Source: Halocatena salina
GTDB lineage: Archaea > Halobacteriota > Halobacteria > Halobacteriales > Haloarculaceae
Direction: 5' to 3'
Assembly (NCBI RefSeq): GCF_023115355.1
Contig: NZ_CP096019.1
Coordinates: forward strand, 744,001 to 808,000
Length of the DNA: 64,000 bases
This document shows positions 8,240 to 17,095 of this stretch, piece by piece; within the stretch, counting starts at the first letter, position 1; the number at the start of each line of letters is the position of its first letter. Both the position numbers and the translations under genes were made by a program. The notes below the pieces were generated by a model. That model made no database searches. It was not told the DNA's origin and saw only the letters and a program-made list of their open reading frames with translations.

Positions 8240-9208
8240 TTATGCGACGATATCCAACTCTTCGATCTGCTCTTGGTAGCGGTTGCGGATCGTGACCTCA
8301 GTCACCTGTGCGACGTCGGCGATGTCCCGTTGGGTTCGTTTGTCGTTGCAGAGCAGAGAGGCGGCATAAATCGCTGCAGCAGCGTATCCCGTCGGTGATT
8401 TCCCCGAAAGGAGGCCCGCTTCGGCCGTGATGTCGATGATGTCGTTGGCTTTCGTCTGTACCTCTTCGGAGAGAGCGAGATCCGAGCAGAATCGGGGGAC
8501 GTACTGCTTCGGGTCAGCGGGTTTCAGCTCAAGTCCGAGGTTTTGAGAGACGTAGCGGTACGTGCGTGCGATCTCGCGGCGTTCGATCCGGGCCACTTCC
8601 GTCACCTCATCCAAACTCCGCGGAATCCCTTCCTGGCGGCAGGCGGCGTACAGCGTAGAAGTAGCGACGCCCTCGATCGACCGGCCACGGATGAGGTCTT
8701 CATCGAGTGCACGCCGGTACATGACCGATGCGACCTCTCGAACGGATTTCGGAACGCCGAGCGCGCTGGCCATACGATCGATCTCCGAAAGCGCGAGCCG
8801 AAGATTGCGCTCACCGTTGTCTACAGTGCGAATGCGGTCATGCCACTTTCGTAGCCGGTTGATCTGAGAACGTTTTTTCGGGGAGAGGGACTGTCCGTAG
8901 GCGTCTTTATTCTTCCAACTGATATCGGTCGTCAGTCCCTTGTCGTGCATCGTGTTGGTCGTCGGTGCACCGACGCGGGACTTGCGATCTCGTTCCTGAC
9001 TGTCGAACGCACGCCATTCCGGCCCGCGATCGATCAACTGTTCTTCGAGAACGAGGCCGCAGTTGCGACAGCACCGTTCACCCTGCTGTTGAACAGCATC
9101 TTCGGCGCCGCATTCCGGACAGACAGCTGCTTGCTCGTCGGCGTCGGTCTCCTCTTGCTCGATGCGGCTCGGTCGGTTTCGACGGCGTTTGGTTGTCGTA
9201 TGTGACAT
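8240..9208 (-). CDS. tfb: Transcription initiation factor IIB (TFB) paralogue (322 aa)
   Basis: TFB bridges TBP on the TATA box and RNA polymerase. From the ATG at 9208 (MSHTTTKRRR) the zinc ribbon has Cys30, Cys33, Cys47 and Cys50 (CPECG ... CRNCG). The B-reader region DRGPEWRAFDSQERDRKSRVG follows, then two cyclin folds, with GRSIEGVATSTLYAACRQEGIPRSLDE in the first and GKSPTGYAAAAIYAASLL in the second. A longer in-frame start at 9325 adds an unlikely Ser/Pro-rich leader. Haloarchaea keep several TFBs that direct different promoter sets. This one is divergent from the pilus-like ATPase gene, with no clear TATA element of its own. Confidence 0.93.
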   Translation of the reverse strand: MSHTTTKRRRNRPSRIEQEETDADEQAAVCPECGAEDAVQQQGERCCRNCGLVLEEQLIDRGPEWRAFDSQERDRKSRVGAPTTNTMHDKGLTTDISWKNKDAYGQSLSPKKRSQINRLRKWHDRIRTVDNGERNLRLALSEIDRMASALGVPKSVREVASVMYRRALDEDLIRGRSIEGVATSTLYAACRQEGIPRSLDEVTEVARIERREIARTYRYVSQNLGLELKPADPKQYVPRFCSDLALSEEVQTKANDIIDITAEAGLLSGKSPTGYAAAAIYAASLLCNDKRTQRDIADVAQVTEVTIRNRYQEQIEELDIVA

Positions 9209-9403
9209 TGTTGTCGCCCTGGTAGAGTGGTTGAGCGGGACCAGGACCGTCCCGCCGGCAGCCTCATTTCCTATCGGTGGCTCGCTTGAAGACGATCCCC
9301 AACTGCTTCTGGACACCCCTCCCAAAAGGGAATTATCACCGATTCCTCAAAATGGACTGCCGTCTGGCGATACCCTGGTGTCGATCGGGAGTGATTCACG
9401 AAC

Positions 9404-9410
9404 TTTTAAA
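9404..9410 (+). promoter_or_regulatory. TATA element of the pilus-like operon
   Basis: TTTTAAA centred 29 bases before the ATG at 9436. This is the archaeal TATA spacing for a nearly leaderless mRNA and is the main reason for choosing that start rather than the longer frame from 9277. Confidence 0.55.
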
Positions 9411-9435
9411 CAGGATGACCAGGCCACGCCATCCC

Positions 9436-11658
9436 ATGCAGACAGGCGTCGGCAGCGAGATCGGTGACCGATACGTTTCAGCACCGGTCCCACCGGATGC
9501 ATCAGATTCGTGGTACGCTCCGGAGGTGTGCGCTCAGTACGAGATTCATCCGGGCGTGGTGGTGACCATTCGGCGAGTGGACGGAACGACGACGTATGAT
9601 GTCCGAGAGCCGGGGCTAACCGACCGTGAGAAACGGACAGTCGATCGGATCACTGCGTATTTCCAGGGTCCGAATCCACCGCACACCAGAGAAGGTGTGG
9701 TCGACCGGCTGCGAGAGGGATTTCCACCGAAGTACGCACGCGTGTTCGAGCGATTCGTCGACGAATCGCTCCCGTGTGCGAGCCGCCGACGGATCGAGTA
9801 CTTCGCTCTCACACGTGTTCGGTGTTTTGGGGATCTAACGCCGTATGCACTCGATGAGCGGCTCACTGAACGGACTATAACCGGTAACGAACTGCTCGTT
9901 GAGACGCCCGAGTACACTTCCATGCGAACGGGGCGTACGATCGACGCCGAACGCCAATCGTGTTACCGGCGTCTGCTAAGCGAGCGTCAACACACGTACA
10001 CTGTATCGTTTCTGGAGTTCGAGATACCGATCGTCGTTTACCGAAAACATGGCTCTCAGGGCACGTTCACTACGGCGTATGCGGTGTGTGAGCCTACCCT
10101 ATTGCCGGGAGATGAGGCGCTTCTCACACGGTGTAAAGAGCAATTTTGGGAAATAGACGTGAGCGAGCTTCTCGTTCGGAACGATTCTCAGGGACCTCTG
10201 CCATCCGAAGCTGGTCCGTCGGGGCCTCCACGCGAACACCGTGACCGGATCACGTTCGTACGCGACCGGGCAAAACGGCTCTTTGCTCGTCGTCTCACGG
10301 CACAAATGACGCACGGACGGATCGGTTCGCTCGTCCATCGTCTCCACGCGGCGCTGTCCGAACACAGCCGACTCGATCCGCCGGGAGGCGAACTGGTCGA
10401 GTCGGATCGATTAAATGATCTCTTGTATTATATGCTTCGGGATTTCGTCGGCTACGAACGGTTGACGATCCCGATCCATGACGACCGACTCGAGGACATC
10501 GAAGTCAACCGTGTTGGGGACAGCATCAAAGTCGTTCCTCGGGGTAATGCTGGTCGAACACCGACGAACCTTTGTTTCGATGATGAAGCGACGTTCAGCA
10601 ACGTCGTCACCCAACTCGCTGCGGCCGACGGTGTCGAACTCAACGCAAGCACCCCGAGCGCGAAGGTAAATCTCGATCCCATCGGCGCGGCACCGTCCAC
10701 GGACGTGACGATCCGGTGTGCTCTGGCGTTGGGAACCATCTCGGAGGGAGGTCCGCACGTTTCGATCAGAAAACAACGCTCCGATCCGCTCACACCGGTT
10801 GAACTCGTCCGGAGCGGTGCGATTCCGACGGCCTTGGTCGCGCTGTTGTGGTTGGTGTTCGAACACCATGGTGTCGTGCTCTTTTCCGGACCCACTGGTG
10901 TGGGAAAGACGACGCTGATGAACGCCCACATCCCGTTCATCCCCCACGACGACCGGCCAATCAGCATCGATGAAGGGTCTCGTGAGGTTCGATTGCCCCA
11001 CGAAACTGGCGTTTCGTTGCGAACCCGGGACCACCAGCAGCCGGACAAACGGGTTTCGATGGCTGATCTGATGACCGAGTCGAACTATCTCAATCCGGAT
11101 GTCGAGATCATCGCGGAGATCAACACGCCCGAAAGCTTCGCCACGTTCGGTGAGAGCATCTCGACGGGCCACGGGATCGTGGGCACCACCCACGCCGAAA
11201 CGATCGAGCGACTCACGAACCGCGTCATCGAGCAAGGACTACCACCCCACCTCCTTCCGGAGATCGACCTGGTGGTGTTCCCACGCCACATCGATGGGGA
11301 GCGGTACGTGGGGCAAGTGGTGGAGCTAGTTTCGGAGACGGCCTGTGAATCGATCGACGCGACGACGATCGAACGAGATGACGTGACGGTGACGTACAAC
11401 ACGGTGCTTCGGCGGACTTCGGACGGGGGGTTTACCACTACGTTCGGTCCGCCATCACAGGAATCGGACGCGGTCACACGTCCACAGCTGTTCTATCGGC
11501 TCGCCGCTCGGACTGACCTCCCGGTCACGGAGATCGAGGCCTCGTTTCGCCGAAAGCACCGCTTCGTACGATCGCTCGTCGAGGAGAACGTCACGGAGAT
11601 GAACGTACTGTTCGAACGGCTCGCCCGCTATGACGAACACCGAACTGGTGAAACGTGA
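9436..11658 (+). CDS. Type IV pilus/secretion-type ATPase, PilB/VirB11-like (740 aa)
   Basis: Motor ATPase of archaeal type IV pilus-like machines. The Walker A is FSGPTGVGKTTLMN (about 482-495) and the Walker B/His-box region is DVEIIAEINTPESFATFGES ending in STGHGIVGTTHAE (about 554-585). The usual GEIRD of the family reads AEIN here. The roughly 400-residue N-terminal part is the variable region found in haloarchaeal PilB proteins. The frame is open from 9277, but the ATG at 9436 sits about 29 bases after a TATA element. It overlaps the two-domain membrane platform gene by 4 bases, which is the canonical pilB-pilC arrangement. Confidence 0.88.
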   Translation: MQTGVGSEIGDRYVSAPVPPDASDSWYAPEVCAQYEIHPGVVVTIRRVDGTTTYDVREPGLTDREKRTVDRITAYFQGPNPPHTREGVVDRLREGFPPKYARVFERFVDESLPCASRRRIEYFALTRVRCFGDLTPYALDERLTERTITGNELLVETPEYTSMRTGRTIDAERQSCYRRLLSERQHTYTVSFLEFEIPIVVYRKHGSQGTFTTAYAVCEPTLLPGDEALLTRCKEQFWEIDVSELLVRNDSQGPLPSEAGPSGPPREHRDRITFVRDRAKRLFARRLTAQMTHGRIGSLVHRLHAALSEHSRLDPPGGELVESDRLNDLLYYMLRDFVGYERLTIPIHDDRLEDIEVNRVGDSIKVVPRGNAGRTPTNLCFDDEATFSNVVTQLAAADGVELNASTPSAKVNLDPIGAAPSTDVTIRCALALGTISEGGPHVSIRKQRSDPLTPVELVRSGAIPTALVALLWLVFEHHGVVLFSGPTGVGKTTLMNAHIPFIPHDDRPISIDEGSREVRLPHETGVSLRTRDHQQPDKRVSMADLMTESNYLNPDVEIIAEINTPESFATFGESISTGHGIVGTTHAETIERLTNRVIEQGLPPHLLPEIDLVVFPRHIDGERYVGQVVELVSETACESIDATTIERDDVTVTYNTVLRRTSDGGFTTTFGPPSQESDAVTRPQLFYRLAARTDLPVTEIEASFRRKHRFVRSLVEENVTEMNVLFERLARYDEHRTGET

Positions 11659-13484
11659 CGATGGTCGGGGGCTCTTTCCTTGACCGTGGGCTGTACGCGT
11701 TGTTCGCTCGGAACGCAGATCGATCGCGCCATGATCGGGATCGGCAGTACTACCGCGGCGCAGCGCTCGGTGTAGCATTCGATCGATACATGGCGCGTGT
11801 CTACGGCGTTTCGTGGCTCGTATTCGGCTGTGTCCTGCTCTGTTCGGCCACTGTCGTAGCGATCGTGTCTACGACGGTGACTGGAACGACGTCGTTCTGG
11901 GTACTCGGCGGTGGCACAATCGGGGCGATTGGATTGGCGAGCAAACGAACAGTCGTGTTGGGCAGTCGCTACTATCTGAAATGGCTCCGTGCTCGGCGGC
12001 GCGAGCGGATCGAGCAGACGCTGCCTGGCGCGGTGCGATATCTCCGTGCGCTGGTCGAGGGAAGCGACGATCAACAGAAGATGTTCCAGCGGGTGGCAGC
12101 CCAAGACAGCTACGGAGAAACCGGTGTTGCATTTCGACGGGTGCTCAACCACGCTACGCTCACGGGGAGTTTCGAGCGCGGACTTCACACCGTTGCCCGT
12201 GATACTCCTTCGGAAGATCTGCTCGCCCCCTTCCTGTTGAAGTTCAGCGAACACGCCCGACAGGGTAGTGATGCACTTTCTCGATATCTCCGGATGGAAT
12301 CTCGAATGCTGTCTCACAGACAGGCCCGTGTACGACAACAATCACGTGATTTTCTCGAACTCATCGCAGAGCTGTTCGTCGTGTTGTTGGTGCTGCCAGC
12401 GTTGTTGGTCATCGTTGTGTCGGTGCTGTCGGTGCTCTCTCCCCGACTCTCCCAGCAGTTGTTTACTCCATTCGGCGGAATCTCTGTTCGTTCCGCGTTG
12501 GTGTATGGGAGCGCCGTGTTCGTTCTATGGGTCGGTGCCGGTGCAGCGTGGCTCATCGGAACGATCCGCCCGCCAGGAGCGACTCCGACGAGATACGATC
12601 GGCCCGACAGTGTGGTCGCCACCGTATCGAGTGTGCCATCCAATCCAGCGAGTGCGAGCGTACTCGCGGTTCCACTGGCGATCGTCGTCTGTGGAACCGG
12701 GATCGTCGTCAGTAGTGTCAACCTAGTGAACGCCGTCCTACTCGGATACGTCACGGGCGGGATCATCGTCGGTGGTGTCGCAGTACGCCGACGCCGATAC
12801 GACGACGCCAAGGATCACGAGCTCCGTGATTTCGTTCACGCCGTCGCAGGGCACGTCCGTCTCGGACAGCCCTTCAGCGTGGCTGTGCAGCGTGTCGCCC
12901 ACGACGTCGATTTGGGTGCACTCCGGTCGGATGTCAACGCGCTTGCGTTCAGACTCGGACTGGTGACGTCTCCCGACAGTGAATCGTCGGTTCCCATAGC
13001 GGCGTTGGATCGGTTCGTCGATCAGGTTGGAACACCGTTGGCGGCTCAAACGGTCGGTCTCGTGACCGGTGCGCTCGACGCCGGAAGTGATGCTGATGCG
13101 GTGTTCGAAACCCTCCAGACGGAGATCGGCCGGCTCTATCACGAGAAGCGCACGCTCAAAAGTACGATGACCGTCTACGTCGTCGTCGGATGGACGACCG
13201 CGCTACTCATCGTGGCCATCATGATCGCGGTGAATAACTACGTTCTCGATAGTTTCGCACAGCTTGCATCAGTTTCCGGCCCGACGGAAGGGATCGGGAT
13301 CGTTTCCGGGGCAGTACAACCGGAACGCGACCGCTTCCACTGTTATGTGGTCACCCAATCGACGATGCTGGCGTGTGGTTGGTTCGCAGGCTACGCTCGG
13401 GCGGGGTGGTATGAGGCTCTGTTACACTCCTCGTTGTTGGTGGGTGTGACCTATGCGGTCTTCAACGGGGTGGGAATGGTATGA
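11655..13484 (+). CDS. Type IV pilus membrane platform protein, TadC/PilC-like (609 aa)
   Basis: Integral membrane partner of the upstream ATPase. Two GspF/TadC-type domains are seen: one with helical cytoplasmic sequence after LPGAVRYLRALVEGSDDQQKMF (about 120-210), and a second around AVAGHVRLGQPFSVAVQRVAHDVDLG (about 393-470). Each is followed by pairs of hydrophobic helices (for example FVVLLVLPALLVIVVSVLSV). It starts in an ATGA-type overlap with the ATPase and its own stop overlaps the next gene, so the locus is one translation-coupled unit. The duplicated-domain length is typical of haloarchaeal PilC. Confidence 0.85.
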   Translation: MTMVGGSFLDRGLYALFARNADRSRHDRDRQYYRGAALGVAFDRYMARVYGVSWLVFGCVLLCSATVVAIVSTTVTGTTSFWVLGGGTIGAIGLASKRTVVLGSRYYLKWLRARRRERIEQTLPGAVRYLRALVEGSDDQQKMFQRVAAQDSYGETGVAFRRVLNHATLTGSFERGLHTVARDTPSEDLLAPFLLKFSEHARQGSDALSRYLRMESRMLSHRQARVRQQSRDFLELIAELFVVLLVLPALLVIVVSVLSVLSPRLSQQLFTPFGGISVRSALVYGSAVFVLWVGAGAAWLIGTIRPPGATPTRYDRPDSVVATVSSVPSNPASASVLAVPLAIVVCGTGIVVSSVNLVNAVLLGYVTGGIIVGGVAVRRRRYDDAKDHELRDFVHAVAGHVRLGQPFSVAVQRVAHDVDLGALRSDVNALAFRLGLVTSPDSESSVPIAALDRFVDQVGTPLAAQTVGLVTGALDAGSDADAVFETLQTEIGRLYHEKRTLKSTMTVYVVVGWTTALLIVAIMIAVNNYVLDSFAQLASVSGPTEGIGIVSGAVQPERDRFHCYVVTQSTMLACGWFAGYARAGWYEALLHSSLLVGVTYAVFNGVGMV

Positions 13485-14194
13485 ATCGCTCGGATCGCGG
13501 ACAATCACACGTGGTTGGTGTCGCGTTGTTGGTGGGTGTGACCGTCATTTCGATCTCGGCGATCACGGCGAGCGTCGGCGTGCTCATAGATCGACAGGTG
13601 GCCAGTGCGGATGCGACTCGTGTCGCTGACGGAATGGAGACGACGTTCGATTCCGCAGGACCATCGGGTGTCCGCCGAGACCAGCTGTCGTTTGCCGACG
13701 GCACCCTCCGACCTGTCGATCGGCAACTTCGGATCATCGACGGAAAGCGGGTGGTCCGATCGATCGACATAGACGCCCTCGTGTTCACTAGCGGCGATCA
13801 GCGGGTGGCGTTCGTCGCCGGGGCAATCATCCGTGGAGCGCCAGGTGAGGCGTGGCTCTACACGGAGCCAGTGACAACTGCACCACCTGATGGCTCGGTG
13901 CTCGTCGTTGGTGCACCCATTATTGGATCTCCCGACACTGTTTCAGGCAGCGGTGCCTCGGTCACGATCAAGCGAAACGTAACCCACGAGCGATCGATGA
14001 TCGGAAACGGGACGTACGCCGTTGCGATCGAGACGGCAACGCCCGAACCACTGGCCCGGTATCTCTCTGAACGGGGAGCAGCCATTGAGCAACGTGATCT
14101 CGACGGTGACGGTGTTGAGAGCATTATCGCAACGTTCGAGGGGAAACGACGAACGTATCTCCTCGTTCACGAGCTTAACGTAGAGGTGACCTAA
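13481..14194 (+). CDS. Pilin-like protein of the pilus locus, N-terminal membrane helix (237 aa)
   Basis: Starts NRSDRGQSHVVGVALLVGVT, a short charged head followed directly by one hydrophobic helix (about 9-34). That is the layout of archaeal type IV pilin and pseudopilin domains, and a long hydrophilic, probably beta-rich outer part follows. The DRGQSHVVGVALLVG head resembles haloarchaeal pilin-like DUF726x/DUF728x families. A PibD cleavage site is not certain. ATG overlaps the stop of the platform gene. Probably a minor pilin or pilus assembly factor. Confidence 0.72.
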   Translation: MNRSDRGQSHVVGVALLVGVTVISISAITASVGVLIDRQVASADATRVADGMETTFDSAGPSGVRRDQLSFADGTLRPVDRQLRIIDGKRVVRSIDIDALVFTSGDQRVAFVAGAIIRGAPGEAWLYTEPVTTAPPDGSVLVVGAPIIGSPDTVSGSGASVTIKRNVTHERSMIGNGTYAVAIETATPEPLARYLSERGAAIEQRDLDGDGVESIIATFEGKRRTYLLVHELNVEVT

Positions 14195-14195
14195 C

Positions 14196-14660
14196 GTGGA
14201 CGATCGGGGTCTCACACCGGTCGTGAGTGAGGCGTTGCTGATCGGTCTCGTGCTGTTGTACATCGGACTGGTGACAGCGGTGTTGTACGGAAACGTGATA
14301 CCGGAGTATCAGACGACCAGTGGCGCGGAGATGGGTGATCGAATACTCGCTACCGCTACAGAACACGTCCAACGGGGCGTGTTTCCATCGTATCGACTTG
14401 ACGCTCGCATCAGCATCGATCTCCCGGAAACCATCAACAACCGGGCGTACTCGATTCGGACGGCAAACCGGACGCTGATACTCGAACATCCTCATCCGGA
14501 AATCGGTGGGCATGCCCGGCCCGCAGTGTCCGAATCCATCCGTTCGATTGACGGAAGCTGGCGGAGTCACACACCGCTGTCCGTCCGGGTCGTCGGTAAC
14601 GAAACGGGATACCGGATCACGATAGCCGAAGGCAACGTTACGACTGGTGAAACCAGGTGA
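14196..14660 (+). CDS. Pilin-like protein, DUF7266-like (154 aa)
   Basis: Begins with GTG directly after the upstream stop. MDDRGLTPVVSEALLIGLVL is the haloarchaeal pilin-like head: an acidic start, then a helix from about 9 to 33, then a soluble domain with several N-X-S/T sequons (for example near NRT and NVT). From memory this matches DUF7266, which recurs in haloarchaeal pilB-pilC loci. One of five consecutive small membrane-anchored proteins, likely minor pilins assembled by the ATPase and platform upstream. Confidence 0.7.
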   Translation: MDDRGLTPVVSEALLIGLVLLYIGLVTAVLYGNVIPEYQTTSGAEMGDRILATATEHVQRGVFPSYRLDARISIDLPETINNRAYSIRTANRTLILEHPHPEIGGHARPAVSESIRSIDGSWRSHTPLSVRVVGNETGYRITIAEGNVTTGETR

Positions 14661-14663
14661 TCA

Positions 14664-15329
14664 ATGGTGGAGATGGACACGAAAACAAGGGGGCAAGCGA
14701 GTCTGCTCGCGCTCGTCGTCTCATTAGTCGTGCTCACGACCGTCCTCGGACTGGCGCTTGCGGTCATCGATGGTGCCTACCGGAGTGCTGACCGACAACC
14801 AGCCGAGCGGCGCATCGCCACGTCACTTGTCGAGCGATTGGTGAGCGAGGAGTCCACGTACACGACGCGTACAAACGTTATGAACGAAACGGAACTGCAC
14901 ACACTCACCGCACAGCAACTCACGCAGACGTACCCGTTCGCTCGCGGGACGGACCTTCGCGTTCGATCGGGTGACGAAACGATCGTCGAACGAGGACTCC
15001 CGACGGGAGGAACGACGGTGCGACGGCTAGTTCTCCATGAACGCCACCAACAGGTAACGACGCCGGTTGATGCGAACTCAACGATCCCGGCCGGGATACA
15101 ACAGGCAACGATCACGGTTCCAGCCCGTGCATCAGTGACGACGGTTCGCGCGAACGAGCGCGTGGTCCTACACGATCCGGACGGGCTGACCGGGGCGTTC
15201 GAAATTGCGATACCGTCCCACAACCCGACGCGGCTACGAGCCACGGGCGGACGGTCGGACGGCGTGACGGTCACACACACTCAGCTACGGACGACGCCGA
15301 GGACATTGGTGGTGACCATCGATGTCTAA
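14664..15329 (+). CDS. Pilin-like membrane-anchored protein (221 aa)
   Basis: TKTRGQASLLALVVSLVVLT gives a charged head with a single hydrophobic helix (about 10-34), followed by a soluble outer domain with several NXT sequons (NET, NST). A second possible start (ATG for M4) changes little. The stop overlaps the next gene by 8 bases. The TRGQASLLALVVSLVVLT-type head is found in haloarchaeal DUF7285-like families next to pilB/pilC. Role in pilus assembly is inferred from position. Confidence 0.68.
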   Translation: MVEMDTKTRGQASLLALVVSLVVLTTVLGLALAVIDGAYRSADRQPAERRIATSLVERLVSEESTYTTRTNVMNETELHTLTAQQLTQTYPFARGTDLRVRSGDETIVERGLPTGGTTVRRLVLHERHQQVTTPVDANSTIPAGIQQATITVPARASVTTVRANERVVLHDPDGLTGAFEIAIPSHNPTRLRATGGRSDGVTVTHTQLRTTPRTLVVTIDV

Positions 15330-15807
15330 TCTCGAAAAGCGCCGCATCGATCGTCGCTGGACGCGGTGGCTGCGTTCTGTCGTCCGGATCCGGATCGAAC
15401 GGACGATAGCGAACAGTGCGAGGGCACAACTATCCCTGGCAATGATGGAAGTAGCGATCGGCGTGTTGGTAGTGTTTGCTGTGCTATCCGGACTCGTCCT
15501 CGGGGTTCCTACACCGGAGTTTCGTGAAACACAACTCGATGCGTACGCACAGGATACGGCTACTCTCTTGGAAGATCCATCCACCCAGTATCGACCGTCG
15601 GAACTCACGACCTCCCCATCGGCGTTCGAACGGAGAGCGCCAATACTTGGAGATCGTCTGGAGGAGTTGTTGCCCGAAAACCTAATGGCTCGGATCGAGA
15701 CACCACATGGTGCGATCGGATACCGGTCACCGACTGACGCGCCGGTCGGCCGAACGACGATCCCAACGCCCAACGGGAGTGTGCAAATCCTGGTGTGGTA
15801 TCCGTGA
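15322..15807 (+). CDS. Pilin-like membrane-anchored protein, DUF7262-like (161 aa)
   Basis: Has an unusually long basic N-terminus (about 35 residues, many Arg) before ARAQLSLAMMEVAIGVLVVF, a helix of about 22 residues, and then a conserved GLVLGVPTPEFRETQLDAYA region. From memory this matches the haloarchaeal DUF7262 family. The long basic head may remain in the cytoplasm. It overlaps both neighbouring genes, so it is translated as part of the same unit. Confidence 0.7.
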   Translation: MSNLEKRRIDRRWTRWLRSVVRIRIERTIANSARAQLSLAMMEVAIGVLVVFAVLSGLVLGVPTPEFRETQLDAYAQDTATLLEDPSTQYRPSELTTSPSAFERRAPILGDRLEELLPENLMARIETPHGAIGYRSPTDAPVGRTTIPTPNGSVQILVWYP

Positions 15808-16454
15808 ACGACGATCGTCCGCTCACGCCGCTTGAGACCGACCGGGGCCAGTTGGTGCTCGTTGCTGCGGTGTTCATCGCTGTTTCGTTCGTCCCGATTA
15901 CCGTGGCCTACCTCCAATTAGGTTACAGTGCGGACGTCAAAGCGAGCAGTGATACCCCGGTAGAATCGTTGGAATCGACGGTGCAACGCCTCGAGCATGT
16001 CATCTATACGGAAACGAACGGTACGACAGCGTGGTCCCACCGCAACCACACCGTCACGGAACTGCACACCCGGCTGGAGCCACACGCCTCTGCGATCGAA
16101 ACGGAGCACATCACCCACTCAGTCCGCATAGAATACAACGAATCAGCAGCGAGTGAGTGGGCGCTCACGAACTGTCCGAACGGATCCGCCCGTCAGTTCG
16201 GGCCATGTACGGCAGATCGTGGCGTCGTTGTACAGGAGCGCATCGGTGAGGCACATCTCCTTGCCGTCGCGTTCGATATGACCCTCAAGAACGATCGAGA
16301 ACGAATCGAAGCGACGATGATCATCGGACCGACTGATCGACCGATCAAGCATCGTTCCGCAAACGTCACGCCAACGCCACGACGATCAGCCCCCCACACG
16401 CGAGAAGTCCCCCGGCAAACAGAACAAACTGAGACCATCCCTGGGGAGAAATGA
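15804..16454 (+). CDS. Pilin-like membrane-anchored protein, DUF7261-like (216 aa)
   Basis: TDRGQLVLVAAVFIAVSFVP is the typical head and helix of haloarchaeal DUF7261. The outer part carries several sequons (NGT, NHT, NES) and two Cys near 117 and 126 (NCPNGSARQFGPC) that could pair. I prefer the GTG at 15804, overlapping the upstream stop, over the GTG at 15795. The 3' end overlaps the convergent DUF457 gene by 89 bases, and its last 30 residues are low-complexity Arg/Thr/Pro. Confidence 0.7.
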   Translation: MNDDRPLTPLETDRGQLVLVAAVFIAVSFVPITVAYLQLGYSADVKASSDTPVESLESTVQRLEHVIYTETNGTTAWSHRNHTVTELHTRLEPHASAIETEHITHSVRIEYNESAASEWALTNCPNGSARQFGPCTADRGVVVQERIGEAHLLAVAFDMTLKNDRERIEATMIIGPTDRPIKHRSANVTPTPRRSAPHTREVPRQTEQTETIPGEK

Positions 16455-16908
16455 GATCGAACGAGTGCTGTGACCGCGCGAACGGCAGAAGTGGTCTTAC
16501 ACTGGCAGTAAGCGAATCACCAAGGAGATGAAGCAAAACCGAACCCGAACCGATTACGAATCCGATCTGTGCGTTTCGCGTTAGATTGAACGGACTCTGT
16601 TCGGTGCTTCCGGACACGATCACTGGCTGCCCGAACGTGACTTTCGTAAGCGAGGTGATGAGATAGCCGCTGAATACGTACACACTAACGCCACACACCA
16701 CTCCGACAACGAGTGCGGCAAACAGTGAGTGACTCGTTCCCCGGTGTTCGACTCCCGGAATCAGACGGTCGAGATCGACGAGAGGTTCCACCATGAGGAG
16801 ACCCAACAGCCCGAACACGACGAGAGCCACTCGATTCGACCGAATCAGATAATACGCGATTGGGGTAAAAACGAGCAGGTTCAATCCAACGTGGCCGTGA
16901 CGATCCAT
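16366..16908 (-). CDS. DUF457-type membrane protein, YdjM/LexA-regulated hydrolase-like (180 aa)
   Basis: MDRHGHVGLNLLVFTPIAYY is the typical start of the archaeal branch of the metal-dependent membrane hydrolase family DUF457. Further conserved features are PLVDLDRLIPGVEHRGTSHSLF (about 43-64), with His and Asp residues for metal binding, and HLLGDSLTASVRPLLPF in the second half; four or five membrane helices. The ORF can be extended upstream to 17538, but that part is composed of antisense of the next gene. A TATA element at 16932-16939 lies about 28 bases before ATG 16908. Its end overlaps the convergent pilin-like gene. Confidence 0.82.
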   Translation of the reverse strand: MDRHGHVGLNLLVFTPIAYYLIRSNRVALVVFGLLGLLMVEPLVDLDRLIPGVEHRGTSHSLFAALVVGVVCGVSVYVFSGYLITSLTKVTFGQPVIVSGSTEQSPFNLTRNAQIGFVIGSGSVLLHLLGDSLTASVRPLLPFARSQHSFDLISPQGWSQFVLFAGGLLACGGLIVVALA

Positions 16909-16931
16909 GTCCGTACTGTTCGCTACGACTA

Positions 16932-16939
16932 CGTTAATA
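16932..16939 (-). promoter_or_regulatory. TATA element of the DUF457 gene
   Basis: On the minus strand the bases read GTATTAAC, centred about 28 bases before the ATG at 16908. This matches a leaderless start and rejects the much longer upstream extension. Confidence 0.5.
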
Positions 16940-17095
16940 CCCAACATCATCCGCCGAGAAATCCTACCACTCTCCGATGAACTAACCGAGCATGTATACA
17001 CCCACCCAGCATAACGTACAATATTTGTATCTATTATAATTATATCCGATATAGTTTGGAAATTACTATGTGCGTGGAGAGCGATCGTTAGTGGC

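Noticed and set aside
9277-9435. Longer start for the pilus-type ATPase
   Set aside because: The extra 53 residues read like untranslated DNA, and the TATA at 9404-9410 would then lie inside the gene.
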